43,143 bases of DNA from Stutzerimonas xanthomarina (GTDB taxonomy: Bacteria; Pseudomonadota; Gammaproteobacteria; Pseudomonadales; Pseudomonadaceae): the NCBI RefSeq assembly GCF_003935375.1, contig NZ_RHQM01000025.1, forward strand, positions 1 to 43,143. Reading direction: 5' to 3'. Position 1 is the first letter of the stretch; every line of letters starts with the position of its first letter. The position numbers and the translations under genes are program-made. The notes below the pieces were generated by a model. That model was not told the DNA's origin and made no database searches. It saw nothing but the letters and a program-made list of their open reading frames with translations. Below are positions 25,337 to 32,892 of this stretch, in pieces.

Positions 25337-26713
25337 ATGTTCGAAAACCTAACCGACCGCCTCTCACAAACGCTTCGCCACGTCACCGGCAAGGCGAAGC
25401 TGACCGAGGACAACATCAAGGACACGCTGCGTGAAGTGCGGATGGCGCTGCTCGAGGCCGACGTCGCACTGCCGGTGGTCAAGGAGTTCGTCAATCGGGT
25501 CAAGGAGCGCGCTGTTGGCACCGAGGTCTCGAAGAGCCTGACTCCGGGTCAGGCGTTCGTGAAGATCGTTCGCGCAGAGCTGGAAGAGTTGATGGGCGCG
25601 GCCAACGAGGACCTGGCGCTTCAGGTCACTCCGCCGGCCGTGGTGCTGATGGCCGGCCTGCAGGGGGCGGGCAAGACCACCACCGTGGGGAAGCTGGCGC
25701 GCTTCCTCAAGGAGCGCAAGAAGAAGAGCGTGCTGGTGGTTTCGGCTGACGTCTATCGTCCGGCTGCGATCAAGCAGCTCGAAACCCTGGCCGGCGAAGT
25801 GGGTGTGACCTTCTTCCCTTCCGATATCAGCCAGAAGCCGGTGGAGATCGCCCAGGCGGCCATCCGTGAAGCCAAGCTCAAGTTCATTGACGTGGTGCTG
25901 GTGGATACTGCCGGTCGTCTGGCCGTTGATGCCGAGATGATGGCCGAGATCCAGGCTGTACACGCCGCGATCAATCCTGCCGAAACGCTGTTCGTGGTCG
26001 ATGCCATGACGGGCCAGGACGCGGCAAACACCGCCAAGGCGTTCGGCGAAGCACTGCCGCTGACCGGTGTGGTGTTGACCAAGGTGGATGGCGATGCGCG
26101 TGGTGGTGCCGCGCTTTCGGTGCGGCACGTGACCGGGAAGCCGATCAAGTTCCTCGGCATGGGCGAGAAGAGTGACGCCCTTGAACCTTTCCATCCGGAT
26201 CGTATCGCCTCTCGCATCCTCGGCATGGGCGATGTGCTCAGCCTTATCGAGCAGGCCGAGCAGACCCTTGATCGCGAGAAGGCCGAGAAGCTCACCAAGA
26301 AGCTCAAGAAGGGCAAAGGGTTCGATCTCGAGGACTTCCGCGATCAGCTGCAGCAGATGAAGAACATGGGCGGCCTCGGTGGCTTGATGGACAAGCTGCC
26401 ATCGATCGGTGGCGTCAACCTGTCGCAGATGGGGCATGCTCAGGGCGCAGCGGAGAAGCAGTTCATGCAGATGGAGGCGATCATCAACTCGATGACGCCT
26501 GCCGAGCGACGCAATCCTGACATCATCAGTGGATCGCGCAAGCGCCGTATCGCCATGGGGTCAGGTACCCAGGTGCAGGATATCGGCCGGCTGATCAAGC
26601 AGCATAAGCAGATGCAGAAGATGATGAAAAAGGTCACCGGCAAGGGTGGCATGACCAAGATGATGCGCGGCATGGGCGGCATGTTCCCGGGCGGCGGCAT
26701 GCCGAAGTTCTAG
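25337..26713 (+). CDS. ffh: Signal recognition particle protein Ffh (SRP54)
   Basis: Binds signal sequences of nascent membrane proteins and, with 4.5S RNA, targets ribosomes to FtsY at the membrane. The 458-residue protein has the N domain (MFENLTDRLSQTLRHVTGKAKLTE), a G domain with GLQGAGKTTT (K113), DTAGRL and TKVDGDARGGA, and a Met-rich M domain ending in a Met/Gly-rich tail (MMRGMGGMFPGGG). The ATG at 25337 matches the family N-terminus; an in-frame extension of 25 residues upstream is not homologous. Confidence 0.98.
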   Translation: MFENLTDRLSQTLRHVTGKAKLTEDNIKDTLREVRMALLEADVALPVVKEFVNRVKERAVGTEVSKSLTPGQAFVKIVRAELEELMGAANEDLALQVTPPAVVLMAGLQGAGKTTTVGKLARFLKERKKKSVLVVSADVYRPAAIKQLETLAGEVGVTFFPSDISQKPVEIAQAAIREAKLKFIDVVLVDTAGRLAVDAEMMAEIQAVHAAINPAETLFVVDAMTGQDAANTAKAFGEALPLTGVVLTKVDGDARGGAALSVRHVTGKPIKFLGMGEKSDALEPFHPDRIASRILGMGDVLSLIEQAEQTLDREKAEKLTKKLKKGKGFDLEDFRDQLQQMKNMGGLGGLMDKLPSIGGVNLSQMGHAQGAAEKQFMQMEAIINSMTPAERRNPDIISGSRKRRIAMGSGTQVQDIGRLIKQHKQMQKMMKKVTGKGGMTKMMRGMGGMFPGGGMPKF

Positions 26714-26723
26714 AGAGTGTCTT

Positions 26724-26744
26724 GTCGCGGCGCTGAGCCGCGAC
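26724..26744 (+). terminator. Hairpin after ffh
   Basis: A perfect 8-bp stem GTCGCGGC/GCCGCGAC with a 5-base loop lies 10 bp past the ffh stop but has no U-run. It is either a weak or Rho-assisted terminator or a 3'-end stabiliser. Confidence 0.5.
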
Positions 26745-26810
26745 GTAATGCGGTCTGCAGCCTGATGCCGAGTATCACCTAGCTCCGGCTGAGACCTTTA
26801 GTAAAAGAGT

Positions 26811-26838
26811 TTGCAAAATCCCCGGCATTCCTTAAAAT
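26811..26838 (+). promoter_or_regulatory. Candidate promoter of the rpsP operon
   Basis: TTGCAA (26811-26816) and TAAAAT (26833-26838) with a 16-bp spacer lie 79 bp upstream of rpsP. The -10 sits inside the left arm of an inverted repeat. Confidence 0.6.
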
Positions 26839-26870
26839 GTGCGGCCTTTCGGGCCTAGGCCCATTTTAAG
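26831..26870. repeat. Nested inverted repeat across the rpsP promoter and leader
   Basis: Perfect 9-bp arms CTTAAAATG (26831-26839) and CATTTTAAG (26862-26870) flank a 22-base centre that holds a 12-bp perfect palindrome GGGCCTAGGCCC (26851-26862) and an alternative GGCC-TTTCG-GGCC stem. It may act as an operator on DNA or as competing RNA structures. Confidence 0.7.
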
Positions 26871-26916
26871 TGTGTGCCTTAAGTAAGTTAGCACCGACTA
26901 CAGGAACGATGTTCAC

Positions 26917-27168
26917 ATGGTAACTATTCGTCTCGCCCGTGGCGGCTCCAAGAAGCGCCCTTTCTACCACCTGACCGTGACCAACAGCCGCAACCCGCGT
27001 GATGGTCGCTTCGTCGAGCGCATCGGTTTCTTCAACCCGATCGCCACTGGTGCGGAAGTGAAGCTTTCTGTAAACCAGGAGCGCGCTACTTACTGGCTGA
27101 GCCAGGGCGCACAGCCGTCTGAGCGCGTTGCTCAGCTGCTGAAGGAAGCTGCCAAGGCCGCTGCCTGA
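26917..27168 (+). CDS. rpsP: 30S ribosomal protein S16
   Basis: Small-subunit assembly protein of 83 residues, starting MVTIRLARGGSKKRPFYH, the S16 signature, with RDGRFVERIGFFNP following. First gene of the conserved rpsP-rimM-trmD-rplS operon; rimM begins 5 bp later. The ribosome site is AGGAACG. Confidence 0.98.
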   Translation: MVTIRLARGGSKKRPFYHLTVTNSRNPRDGRFVERIGFFNPIATGAEVKLSVNQERATYWLSQGAQPSERVAQLLKEAAKAAA

Positions 27169-27173
27169 ATCTC

Positions 27174-27710
27174 ATGAACGCAACGTCTGCTCCGGTCGAT
27201 GACCTGGTTGTCATTGGCAAGATCGTTTCGGTGCATGGCGTACGCGGTGACGTAAAGGTCTATTCCTTTACTGATCCGATCGACAACCTGCTGGACTATC
27301 GACGCTGGACGCTGAGGCGAGGCGACGAGGTGAAGCAGGTCGAGTTGGTCAAGGGGCGCCTCCAGGGGAAGATCCTGGTGGCAACGCTGAGTGGGTTGGA
27401 TGATCGCGAAGTTGCGCGTACCTACGCCGATTTTGAGATATGCATCCCGCGTAGCGAACTGCCCGCCTTGGACGACGGTGAGTACTACTGGTATCAGCTT
27501 CAGGGCTTGAAGGTCATCAATCAGGCTGAGCAGTTGCTTGGTCAGATCGATCACCTGCTTGAAACCGGAGCCAACGACGTGATGGTCGTGAAGCCTTGTG
27601 CTGAAAGCCTGGACGATCGCGAGCGTCTGCTGCCTTACACCGATCAATGCGTGTTGAAGATCGATCTGGTAGCGGGCGAGATGCAGGTCGATTGGGACGC
27701 GGATTTCTGA
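27174..27710 (+). CDS. rimM: Ribosome maturation factor RimM
   Basis: A 178-residue 16S rRNA processing and 30S assembly factor that binds S19. The N-terminal beta-barrel block VVIGKIVSVHGVRGDVKVYSFTD and the C-terminal PRC-barrel (YYWYQLQGLKV, LLPYTDQCVLKIDL) are both present. It lies between rpsP and trmD with gaps of 5 bp on each side, so all are in one transcript. Confidence 0.97.
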   Translation: MNATSAPVDDLVVIGKIVSVHGVRGDVKVYSFTDPIDNLLDYRRWTLRRGDEVKQVELVKGRLQGKILVATLSGLDDREVARTYADFEICIPRSELPALDDGEYYWYQLQGLKVINQAEQLLGQIDHLLETGANDVMVVKPCAESLDDRERLLPYTDQCVLKIDLVAGEMQVDWDADF

Positions 27711-27715
27711 ACGGC

Positions 27716-28468
27716 ATGTCCGCTTTGCGCGTCGAGGTCATCAGCCTTTTCCCGGATATGTTCGCAGCGATATGTGACTACGGGATTACCAGTCGTGCCG
27801 TGAAGCAGGGGTTGTTGCAGTTGAGCTGCTGGAACCCCAGAAGCTACACCGAAGACCGCCACCAAACAGTGGACGACCGCCCATTCGGCGGTGGCCCCGG
27901 CATGGTGATGAAGATCAAGCCGCTCGAGCTTGCCTTGGCTGACGCCAAACAGGCTGCGGGTGAGGCGGCGAAGGTGATCTACCTCTCGCCGCAGGGGCGC
28001 CAGCTGAAACAGGCTGATGTCCGCGAGATGGCAAAAGAGGATGCGCTTATCCTGATTGCCGGTCGCTACGAAGGTATTGATGAGCGCTTCATCGAAGCGC
28101 ATGTCGATGAGGAATGGTCGATTGGTGATTACGTGTTGTCCGGTGGCGAGTTGCCGGCAATGGTGCTGATCGACGCCGTGACGAGGCTGCTTCCGGGCGC
28201 CCTTGGTCATGCTGGTTCCGCCGAGGAGGATTCGTTCACCGACGGCCTGCTCGACTGTCCGCACTACACGCGTCCTGAGGTGTATGCGGGTAAATGTGTT
28301 CCTGATGTGCTGCTCAGCGGCAACCACGAACACATCCGACGCTGGCGCTTGCAGCAGTCCCTTGGAAGGACCTGGGAGCGACGCGCCGATCTTCTGGATA
28401 GCCGCTCGCTTTCTGGAGAAGAACAGAAGCTGCTGACGGAATACATCCGCCAGCGGGACGATAGTTAA
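27716..28468 (+). CDS. trmD: tRNA (guanine37-N1)-methyltransferase TrmD
   Basis: Methylates G37 next to the anticodon, preventing frameshifts; SAM-dependent SPOUT enzyme acting as a dimer. It has 250 residues. RVEVISLFPDMF is the N-terminus, and the knot motifs LSPQGRQLKQ, AGRYEGIDERF and EEWSIGDYVLSGGELPAMVLID are intact. The ATG at 27716 lies 5 bp past the rimM stop; a longer in-frame frame overlaps rimM and is not used. Confidence 0.98.
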   Translation: MSALRVEVISLFPDMFAAICDYGITSRAVKQGLLQLSCWNPRSYTEDRHQTVDDRPFGGGPGMVMKIKPLELALADAKQAAGEAAKVIYLSPQGRQLKQADVREMAKEDALILIAGRYEGIDERFIEAHVDEEWSIGDYVLSGGELPAMVLIDAVTRLLPGALGHAGSAEEDSFTDGLLDCPHYTRPEVYAGKCVPDVLLSGNHEHIRRWRLQQSLGRTWERRADLLDSRSLSGEEQKLLTEYIRQRDDS

Positions 28469-28510
28469 CGTATCGATGGCAACCCACAGGGTTGACCTTA
28501 GGAGCACAGC

Positions 28511-28861
28511 ATGACCAACAAGATCATTCAGCAGCTCGAAGCCGAGCAGATGAACAAAGAAATCCCGCCGTTCGCACCGGGCGACACCGTTATCGTTCAG
28601 GTGAAGGTGAAGGAAGGCGAGCGTCAGCGTCTGCAGGCCTTCGAAGGCGTCGTGATCGGCAAGCGCAACCGCGGTCTGAACAGTGCTTTCACCGTTCGCA
28701 AGATCTCCAACGGTGTAGGCGTCGAGCGTACTTTCCAGAGCTACAGCCCGATGGTCGACAGCATCAGCGTCAAGCGTCGCGGTGACGTGCGCAAGGCCAA
28801 GCTGTACTACCTCCGCGCGCTGTCCGGCAAGGCCGCCCGCATCAAGGAAAAGCTGGTCTAA
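28511..28861 (+). CDS. rplS: 50S ribosomal protein L19
   Basis: A 116-residue large-subunit protein at the 30S-50S interface. Family blocks FAPGDTVIVQVKVKEGERQRLQAFEG, RGLNSAFTVRKISNGVGVERTF and VKRRGDVRKAKLYYLR are all present. AGGAG precedes the ATG. Last gene of the S16 operon, followed by a strong terminator. Confidence 0.99.
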   Translation: MTNKIIQQLEAEQMNKEIPPFAPGDTVIVQVKVKEGERQRLQAFEGVVIGKRNRGLNSAFTVRKISNGVGVERTFQSYSPMVDSISVKRRGDVRKAKLYYLRALSGKAARIKEKLV

Positions 28862-28875
28862 GACCGCGGTTCCGC

Positions 28876-28903
28876 AAAAAAGCAGCCCTCGGGCTGCTTT
28901 TTT
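28876..28903 (+). terminator. Rho-independent terminator of the rpsP operon
   Basis: AAAAAAGCAGCCC pairs perfectly with GGGCTGCTTTTTT around a TC centre, 14 bp past the rplS stop, and ends in six Ts. The A-run on the other side makes it symmetric. Confidence 0.95.
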
Positions 28904-29051
28904 CGTTTCTAGGGCCCGCTGATTCCGGCGGAGCGAGACTGGTGCCTGCGATTGGGGCGGCGATCGGATGAAGAGATTCCGATTCGTTTGCGCTCTGGCC
29001 GCATCGGGACGCCTGTGGAAAACTGTTGCACCCCTTCTGATTGAAGCTGTC

Positions 29052-29948
29052 ATGCCTGCACTCGACGACCCCATCATCGACCGTTACCTCGATGCGCTCT
29101 GGCTGGAAAAAGGGCTGGCGGACAATAGCCGCGAGGCCTACCGCAGCGACCTCGCATTGTTCAACGGCTGGCTGGAGGAGCGAGGCGTTCGACTTGCCAC
29201 TGCCGGGCGCGAGATCATTCTCGATCACCTCGCATGGCGTCTGAACAATGGTTACAAGGCGCGCTCCACGGCGCGCTTTCTGTCAGGCTTACGGGGCTTT
29301 TATCGTTACCTGTTACGCGAGGGCGAGATCGCCGTCGATCCGACCTTGCGCGTGGATCTGCCACGGCTTGGACGTCCCTTGCCGAAAGCGCTGTCCGAAG
29401 CCGATGTAGAGGCATTGCTGACGGCGCCAGATATTGGAGAGCCGTTAGGTCTGCGTGATCGCGCCATGCTCGAGGTGCTTTATGCCTGCGGGTTGCGGGT
29501 TACCGAGTTGATCAGCCTGACGCTCGAGCAGGTCAGCATGCGCCAGGGCGTCGTGCGAACGTTCGGCAAAGGCAATAAAGAGCGCCTTGTGCCGCTTGGC
29601 GATGAAGCTTTGCACTGGCTGGAGCGTTATCAGCGCGATGGTCGTGAACTCTTGCTCTCGGGCAAGGCCAGTGATGTGCTGTTTCCCAGTCAGCGCGGTG
29701 GCCAGATGACACGCCAGACCTTCTGGCACCGGATCAAGCTGCACGCGAAGGTCGCCGGTGTCGCCGCATCGATTTCACCGCATACCTTGCGCCACGCTTT
29801 CGCCACGCACTTGCTCAACCATGGCGCGGATCTGCGCACCGTCCAGATGTTGCTTGGTCACAGCGACCTGTCGACCACTCAGATCTACACCCACATTGCG
29901 CGAGCGCGATTGCAGGAGTTGCATGCGGCGCACCATCCACGCGGCTAG
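29052..29948 (+). CDS. xerD: Site-specific tyrosine recombinase XerD
   Basis: Resolves chromosome dimers with XerC at dif sites under FtsK control. The 298-residue protein matches E. coli XerD in length. All catalytic residues are seen: R149 (GLRVTEL), K173 (GKGNKE), H244 and R247 (HTLRHAF), H270 (LGHSDLST) and nucleophile Y279 (TQIYTH). The start MPALDDPIIDRYLDALWLEKG is the family N-terminus; an in-frame ATG 28 codons upstream is rejected. The ribosome site is weak. In Pseudomonas it commonly precedes dsbC. Confidence 0.97.
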   Translation: MPALDDPIIDRYLDALWLEKGLADNSREAYRSDLALFNGWLEERGVRLATAGREIILDHLAWRLNNGYKARSTARFLSGLRGFYRYLLREGEIAVDPTLRVDLPRLGRPLPKALSEADVEALLTAPDIGEPLGLRDRAMLEVLYACGLRVTELISLTLEQVSMRQGVVRTFGKGNKERLVPLGDEALHWLERYQRDGRELLLSGKASDVLFPSQRGGQMTRQTFWHRIKLHAKVAGVAASISPHTLRHAFATHLLNHGADLRTVQMLLGHSDLSTTQIYTHIARARLQELHAAHHPRG

Positions 29949-30072
29949 GGCAGAGCGCCGGCGATAGTAGGCCGTGGTCTCGGCGGCGGCCCAGAGAAGC
30001 AGCTAGCAGTTTGTACGGCATGGCTATGATAGGCTTTGCGCCTCTCCCCGATTGTCGCTGCCAGGAGTTTCC

Positions 30073-30798
30073 ATGGGCGTGATTCGTTTGTTCGCTGCCG
30101 CCGTTGCAGGTCTGGCCAGCGTTGTTGTAATGGCCGCCGATCCAGATCAGGCGATTCGCCAATCTTTGCAGCAGATCCAGTCGGACATGCCCATCGAGGC
30201 TATTGCCGAGAGCCCGATGCCTGGGGTTTATCAGGTTCAGCTGGAGGGCGGGCGGCAGCTGTATGCCAGCGCTGATGGGCAGTTCGTCATCCAGGGCTAT
30301 CTCTACCAGTTCAAGGATGGTCAGGCCGTCAACCTGACCGAGCAAGCTCAAAGCAAGTCGGTGGCCAAGCAGATCAACTCGATCCCGGCCAGCGAGATGG
30401 TGGTGTTCGCGCCCAAGGAACCCAAGACCCATATCACCGTATTTACCGATACTGACTGTGGCTACTGCCAGAAGCTGCACAGCGAGGTTTCGCAGTTGAA
30501 CCGCCTCGGCGTTGAGGTTCGCTATGTCGCGTTTCCGCGGCAGGGCATGGGTAGCCATGGGGCCAATACCCTGACCAGCGTGTGGTGCGCCAAGGATCGC
30601 CAGGACGCCATGAACAAGGCCAAGGCGCGTGAAGATCTGCCCACAGCCAGCTGCGAGACGCCTATCGAAAAGCAGTATCAGCTTGGCCAGATGATCGGCG
30701 TACAGGGCACGCCTGCCATCATTCTCGCCAACGGTCAGATGATTCCTGGCTATCAGCCGGCGGCCCAGCTAGCGGAAGTTGCGCTCGCTGCCGAGTAA
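30073..30798 (+). CDS. dsbC: Thiol:disulfide interchange protein DsbC
   Basis: Periplasmic disulfide isomerase, kept reduced by DsbD. The 241-residue precursor has a signal peptide of about 22 residues, an N-terminal dimerisation domain, and a thioredoxin-fold domain with the active site C129-G-Y-C132 (FTDTDCGYCQKLH) and the cis-Pro loop GVQGTPAII. Two further cysteines (VWCAKDR, TASCETP) could form a structural disulfide, as in E. coli DsbC. AGGAG precedes the ATG. Confidence 0.97.
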   Translation: MGVIRLFAAAVAGLASVVVMAADPDQAIRQSLQQIQSDMPIEAIAESPMPGVYQVQLEGGRQLYASADGQFVIQGYLYQFKDGQAVNLTEQAQSKSVAKQINSIPASEMVVFAPKEPKTHITVFTDTDCGYCQKLHSEVSQLNRLGVEVRYVAFPRQGMGSHGANTLTSVWCAKDRQDAMNKAKAREDLPTASCETPIEKQYQLGQMIGVQGTPAIILANGQMIPGYQPAAQLAEVALAAE

Positions 30799-30902
30799 TG
30801 CGTTGAGGCCATTGGTCCGATTCATTCGGGCTGATTGCCGATAGTGGAACTGGCTGGTCTGATGCGTTCAAAACCCTAAGGGTCTGAATGAGGAGGGTCG
30901 TG

Positions 30903-31421
30903 ATGAAGCTCGAAGGTTCCTGTCACTGTCAGGCTGTGCGGTTCAGCCTAGAATCCGCGCAGCCGTATCCTTTCATGCGCTGCTACTGCTCGATCTGTCG
31001 CAAGACAGCGGGTGGCGGCGGCTACGCGATCAATCTTGGTGGTGACTATCGAAGCCTGCAGGTCGAGGGGCGGGAGCATCTTGGCGTCTACCAGGCGTAT
31101 ATCACCGATGCCGAGACTGGCGAGGTAAAGATCAGTGATGGTCGCCGCCACTTCTGTCGACACTGCGCCAGTGCGTTGTGGTTGTGGGATCCGAACTGGC
31201 CCGAGCTGGTGCATCCCTTTGCATCGGCGATCGATACCGATCTGCCCATCCCGCCGGAGCACACGCATCTGATGCTCGACTCCAAGGCCAGTTGGGTAGA
31301 GCCGCAGGTACAGGGACATGATCGCTGTTTTGTCGAATACCCGGATGAGTCGCTCGCGCAATGGCATCAGCGGTTGAAACTTGACGATCGGGCGTGCCCG
31401 CAGCAAGGCGAGGCTGATTGA
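30903..31421 (+). CDS. GFA (glutathione-dependent formaldehyde-activating)/CENP-V family protein
   Basis: A 172-residue zinc-binding protein. Cysteines occur in the family order: GSCHCQAVRFSLE, MRCYCSICRKT and RHFCRHCASALWLW. The founding member was proposed to catalyse glutathione-formaldehyde adduct formation, but most family members have no proven activity, so the substrate is unknown. The ATG at 30903 follows GAGGAGGG. It sits between dsbC and hom. Confidence 0.88.
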   Translation: MKLEGSCHCQAVRFSLESAQPYPFMRCYCSICRKTAGGGGYAINLGGDYRSLQVEGREHLGVYQAYITDAETGEVKISDGRRHFCRHCASALWLWDPNWPELVHPFASAIDTDLPIPPEHTHLMLDSKASWVEPQVQGHDRCFVEYPDESLAQWHQRLKLDDRACPQQGEAD

Positions 31422-31503
31422 CTAAAAGCTGCTCCCTTCGTAATGTGCGACTCTTTTGTCGACCGGCAGGTCCGGTCGTCTCGCTGTGAATGGGGAGTTC
31501 AGC

Positions 31504-32808
31504 TTGAAACCGGTGAAAGTTGGCATCTGTGGGCTGGGAACCGTCGGTGGCGGTACCTTCAATGTGCTCAAACGCAACGCCGAGGAGATTGCCCGCCGTG
31601 CCGGGCGCGGAATCGAGGTTGCGCAGATTGCCACCCGGCACCCGAATCCCAAGTGCGATACCGGTACGACAGCCATCACGGCGGACATCTTCGATGTCGT
31701 GAACAACCCCGAAATCGACATCGTTGTCGAGCTGATCGGCGGTTATACCCTGGCCAAGGAGCTCGTCCTCAAGGCCATCGAGAATGGCAAGCATGTGGTC
31801 ACCGCCAACAAGGCGCTGATCGCCGTGCATGGCAACGAAATCTTCGCCAAGGCGTGCGAGAAGGGCGTAATCGTCGCCTTCGAAGCCTCGGTCGCGGGTG
31901 GTATTCCGGTCATCAAGGCGATTCGTGAAGGGTTGGCCGGTAACCGCATCAACTGGCTGGCGGGAATCATCAACGGCACCGGCAACTTCATCCTCACCGA
32001 GATGCGTGAAAAGGGGCGGACCTTCGAGGACGTTCTCAAGGAAGCCCAGGAGCTCGGCTACGCCGAGGCCGACCCGACCTTCGACGTCGAGGGCATTGAT
32101 GCCGCGCACAAGCTTACGATCCTGGCGTCCATCGCTTTCGGGATCCCGCTGCAGTTCGACAAGGCTTACACCGAGGGCATCGCGCGCCTGACCACGGCTG
32201 ATGTGAATTACGCCGAAGCGCTGGGCTATCGCATCAAGCACCTGGGCGTCGCCCGCCGCACCGATGCTGGCATCGAACTGCGCGTTCATCCGACACTGAT
32301 TCCGGCCGACCGCCTGATCGCCAACGTCAATGGCGTGATGAATGCGGTCATGGTCAATGGCGACGCCGTCGGCAGCACGCTCTACTACGGCGCCGGTGCA
32401 GGCATGGAGCCGACCGCTTCGGCAGTCGTGGCCGACCTCGTGGATGTGACCCGGGCCCTGACCACCGATCCGAACAATCGCGTGCCGCATCTGGCGTTCC
32501 AGCCCGACTCGCTGTCCGATCATCCAATTCTGCCGATCAGTGCCTGCGAGAGCGCCTACTACCTGCGCATCCAGGCCAAGGACCATCCGGGCGTGCTGGC
32601 TCAGGTGGCAACCATTCTCTCCGAGCGTGGCATCAACATCGAGTCGATCATGCAGAAGGAGGCCGAAGTCCAGGACGGTCTGGTTCCTGTGATTCTGGTG
32701 ACCCATCGAGTGGTCGAGCAGCGTATCGACGATGCTATCGCTGCGTTGGAAGCCCTCGATGATGTGGCGGACAAGGTCGTGCGCATTCGCGTCGAACAGC
32801 TCAACTAA
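31504..32808 (+). CDS. hom: Homoserine dehydrogenase (with C-terminal ACT domain)
   Basis: NAD(P)H-dependent reduction of aspartate semialdehyde to homoserine, the branch point to threonine and methionine. It has 434 residues: Rossmann motif VGICGLGTVGGGTF, the substrate region NGTGNFILTEM, and a C-terminal ACT domain (LRIQAKDHPGVLAQVATILSERGINIESI) that likely binds threonine for feedback inhibition. A TTG start at 31504 is chosen: it gives the family N-terminus KPVKVGICGLG and has GGGGAG six bases upstream; 16 further in-frame upstream residues do not look homologous. thrC follows. Confidence 0.96.
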   Translation: MKPVKVGICGLGTVGGGTFNVLKRNAEEIARRAGRGIEVAQIATRHPNPKCDTGTTAITADIFDVVNNPEIDIVVELIGGYTLAKELVLKAIENGKHVVTANKALIAVHGNEIFAKACEKGVIVAFEASVAGGIPVIKAIREGLAGNRINWLAGIINGTGNFILTEMREKGRTFEDVLKEAQELGYAEADPTFDVEGIDAAHKLTILASIAFGIPLQFDKAYTEGIARLTTADVNYAEALGYRIKHLGVARRTDAGIELRVHPTLIPADRLIANVNGVMNAVMVNGDAVGSTLYYGAGAGMEPTASAVVADLVDVTRALTTDPNNRVPHLAFQPDSLSDHPILPISACESAYYLRIQAKDHPGVLAQVATILSERGINIESIMQKEAEVQDGLVPVILVTHRVVEQRIDDAIAALEALDDVADKVVRIRVEQLN

Positions 32809-32825
32809 CCAAGCCGCAGGCCGCA

Positions 32826-32858
32826 GCTGCAGGCACGGAACAGCCTGATACCTGCAGC
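32826..32858 (+). repeat. Inverted repeat between hom and thrC
   Basis: GCTGCAGG (32826-32833) and CCTGCAGC (32851-32858) are perfect 8-bp arms with a 17-base loop in the 84-bp hom-thrC gap. No U-tract, so it is an mRNA hairpin of unknown effect. Confidence 0.5.
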
Positions 32859-32892
32859 GCCAGCCTGCCGCTCGAACCGAAGGTTTGAACAA

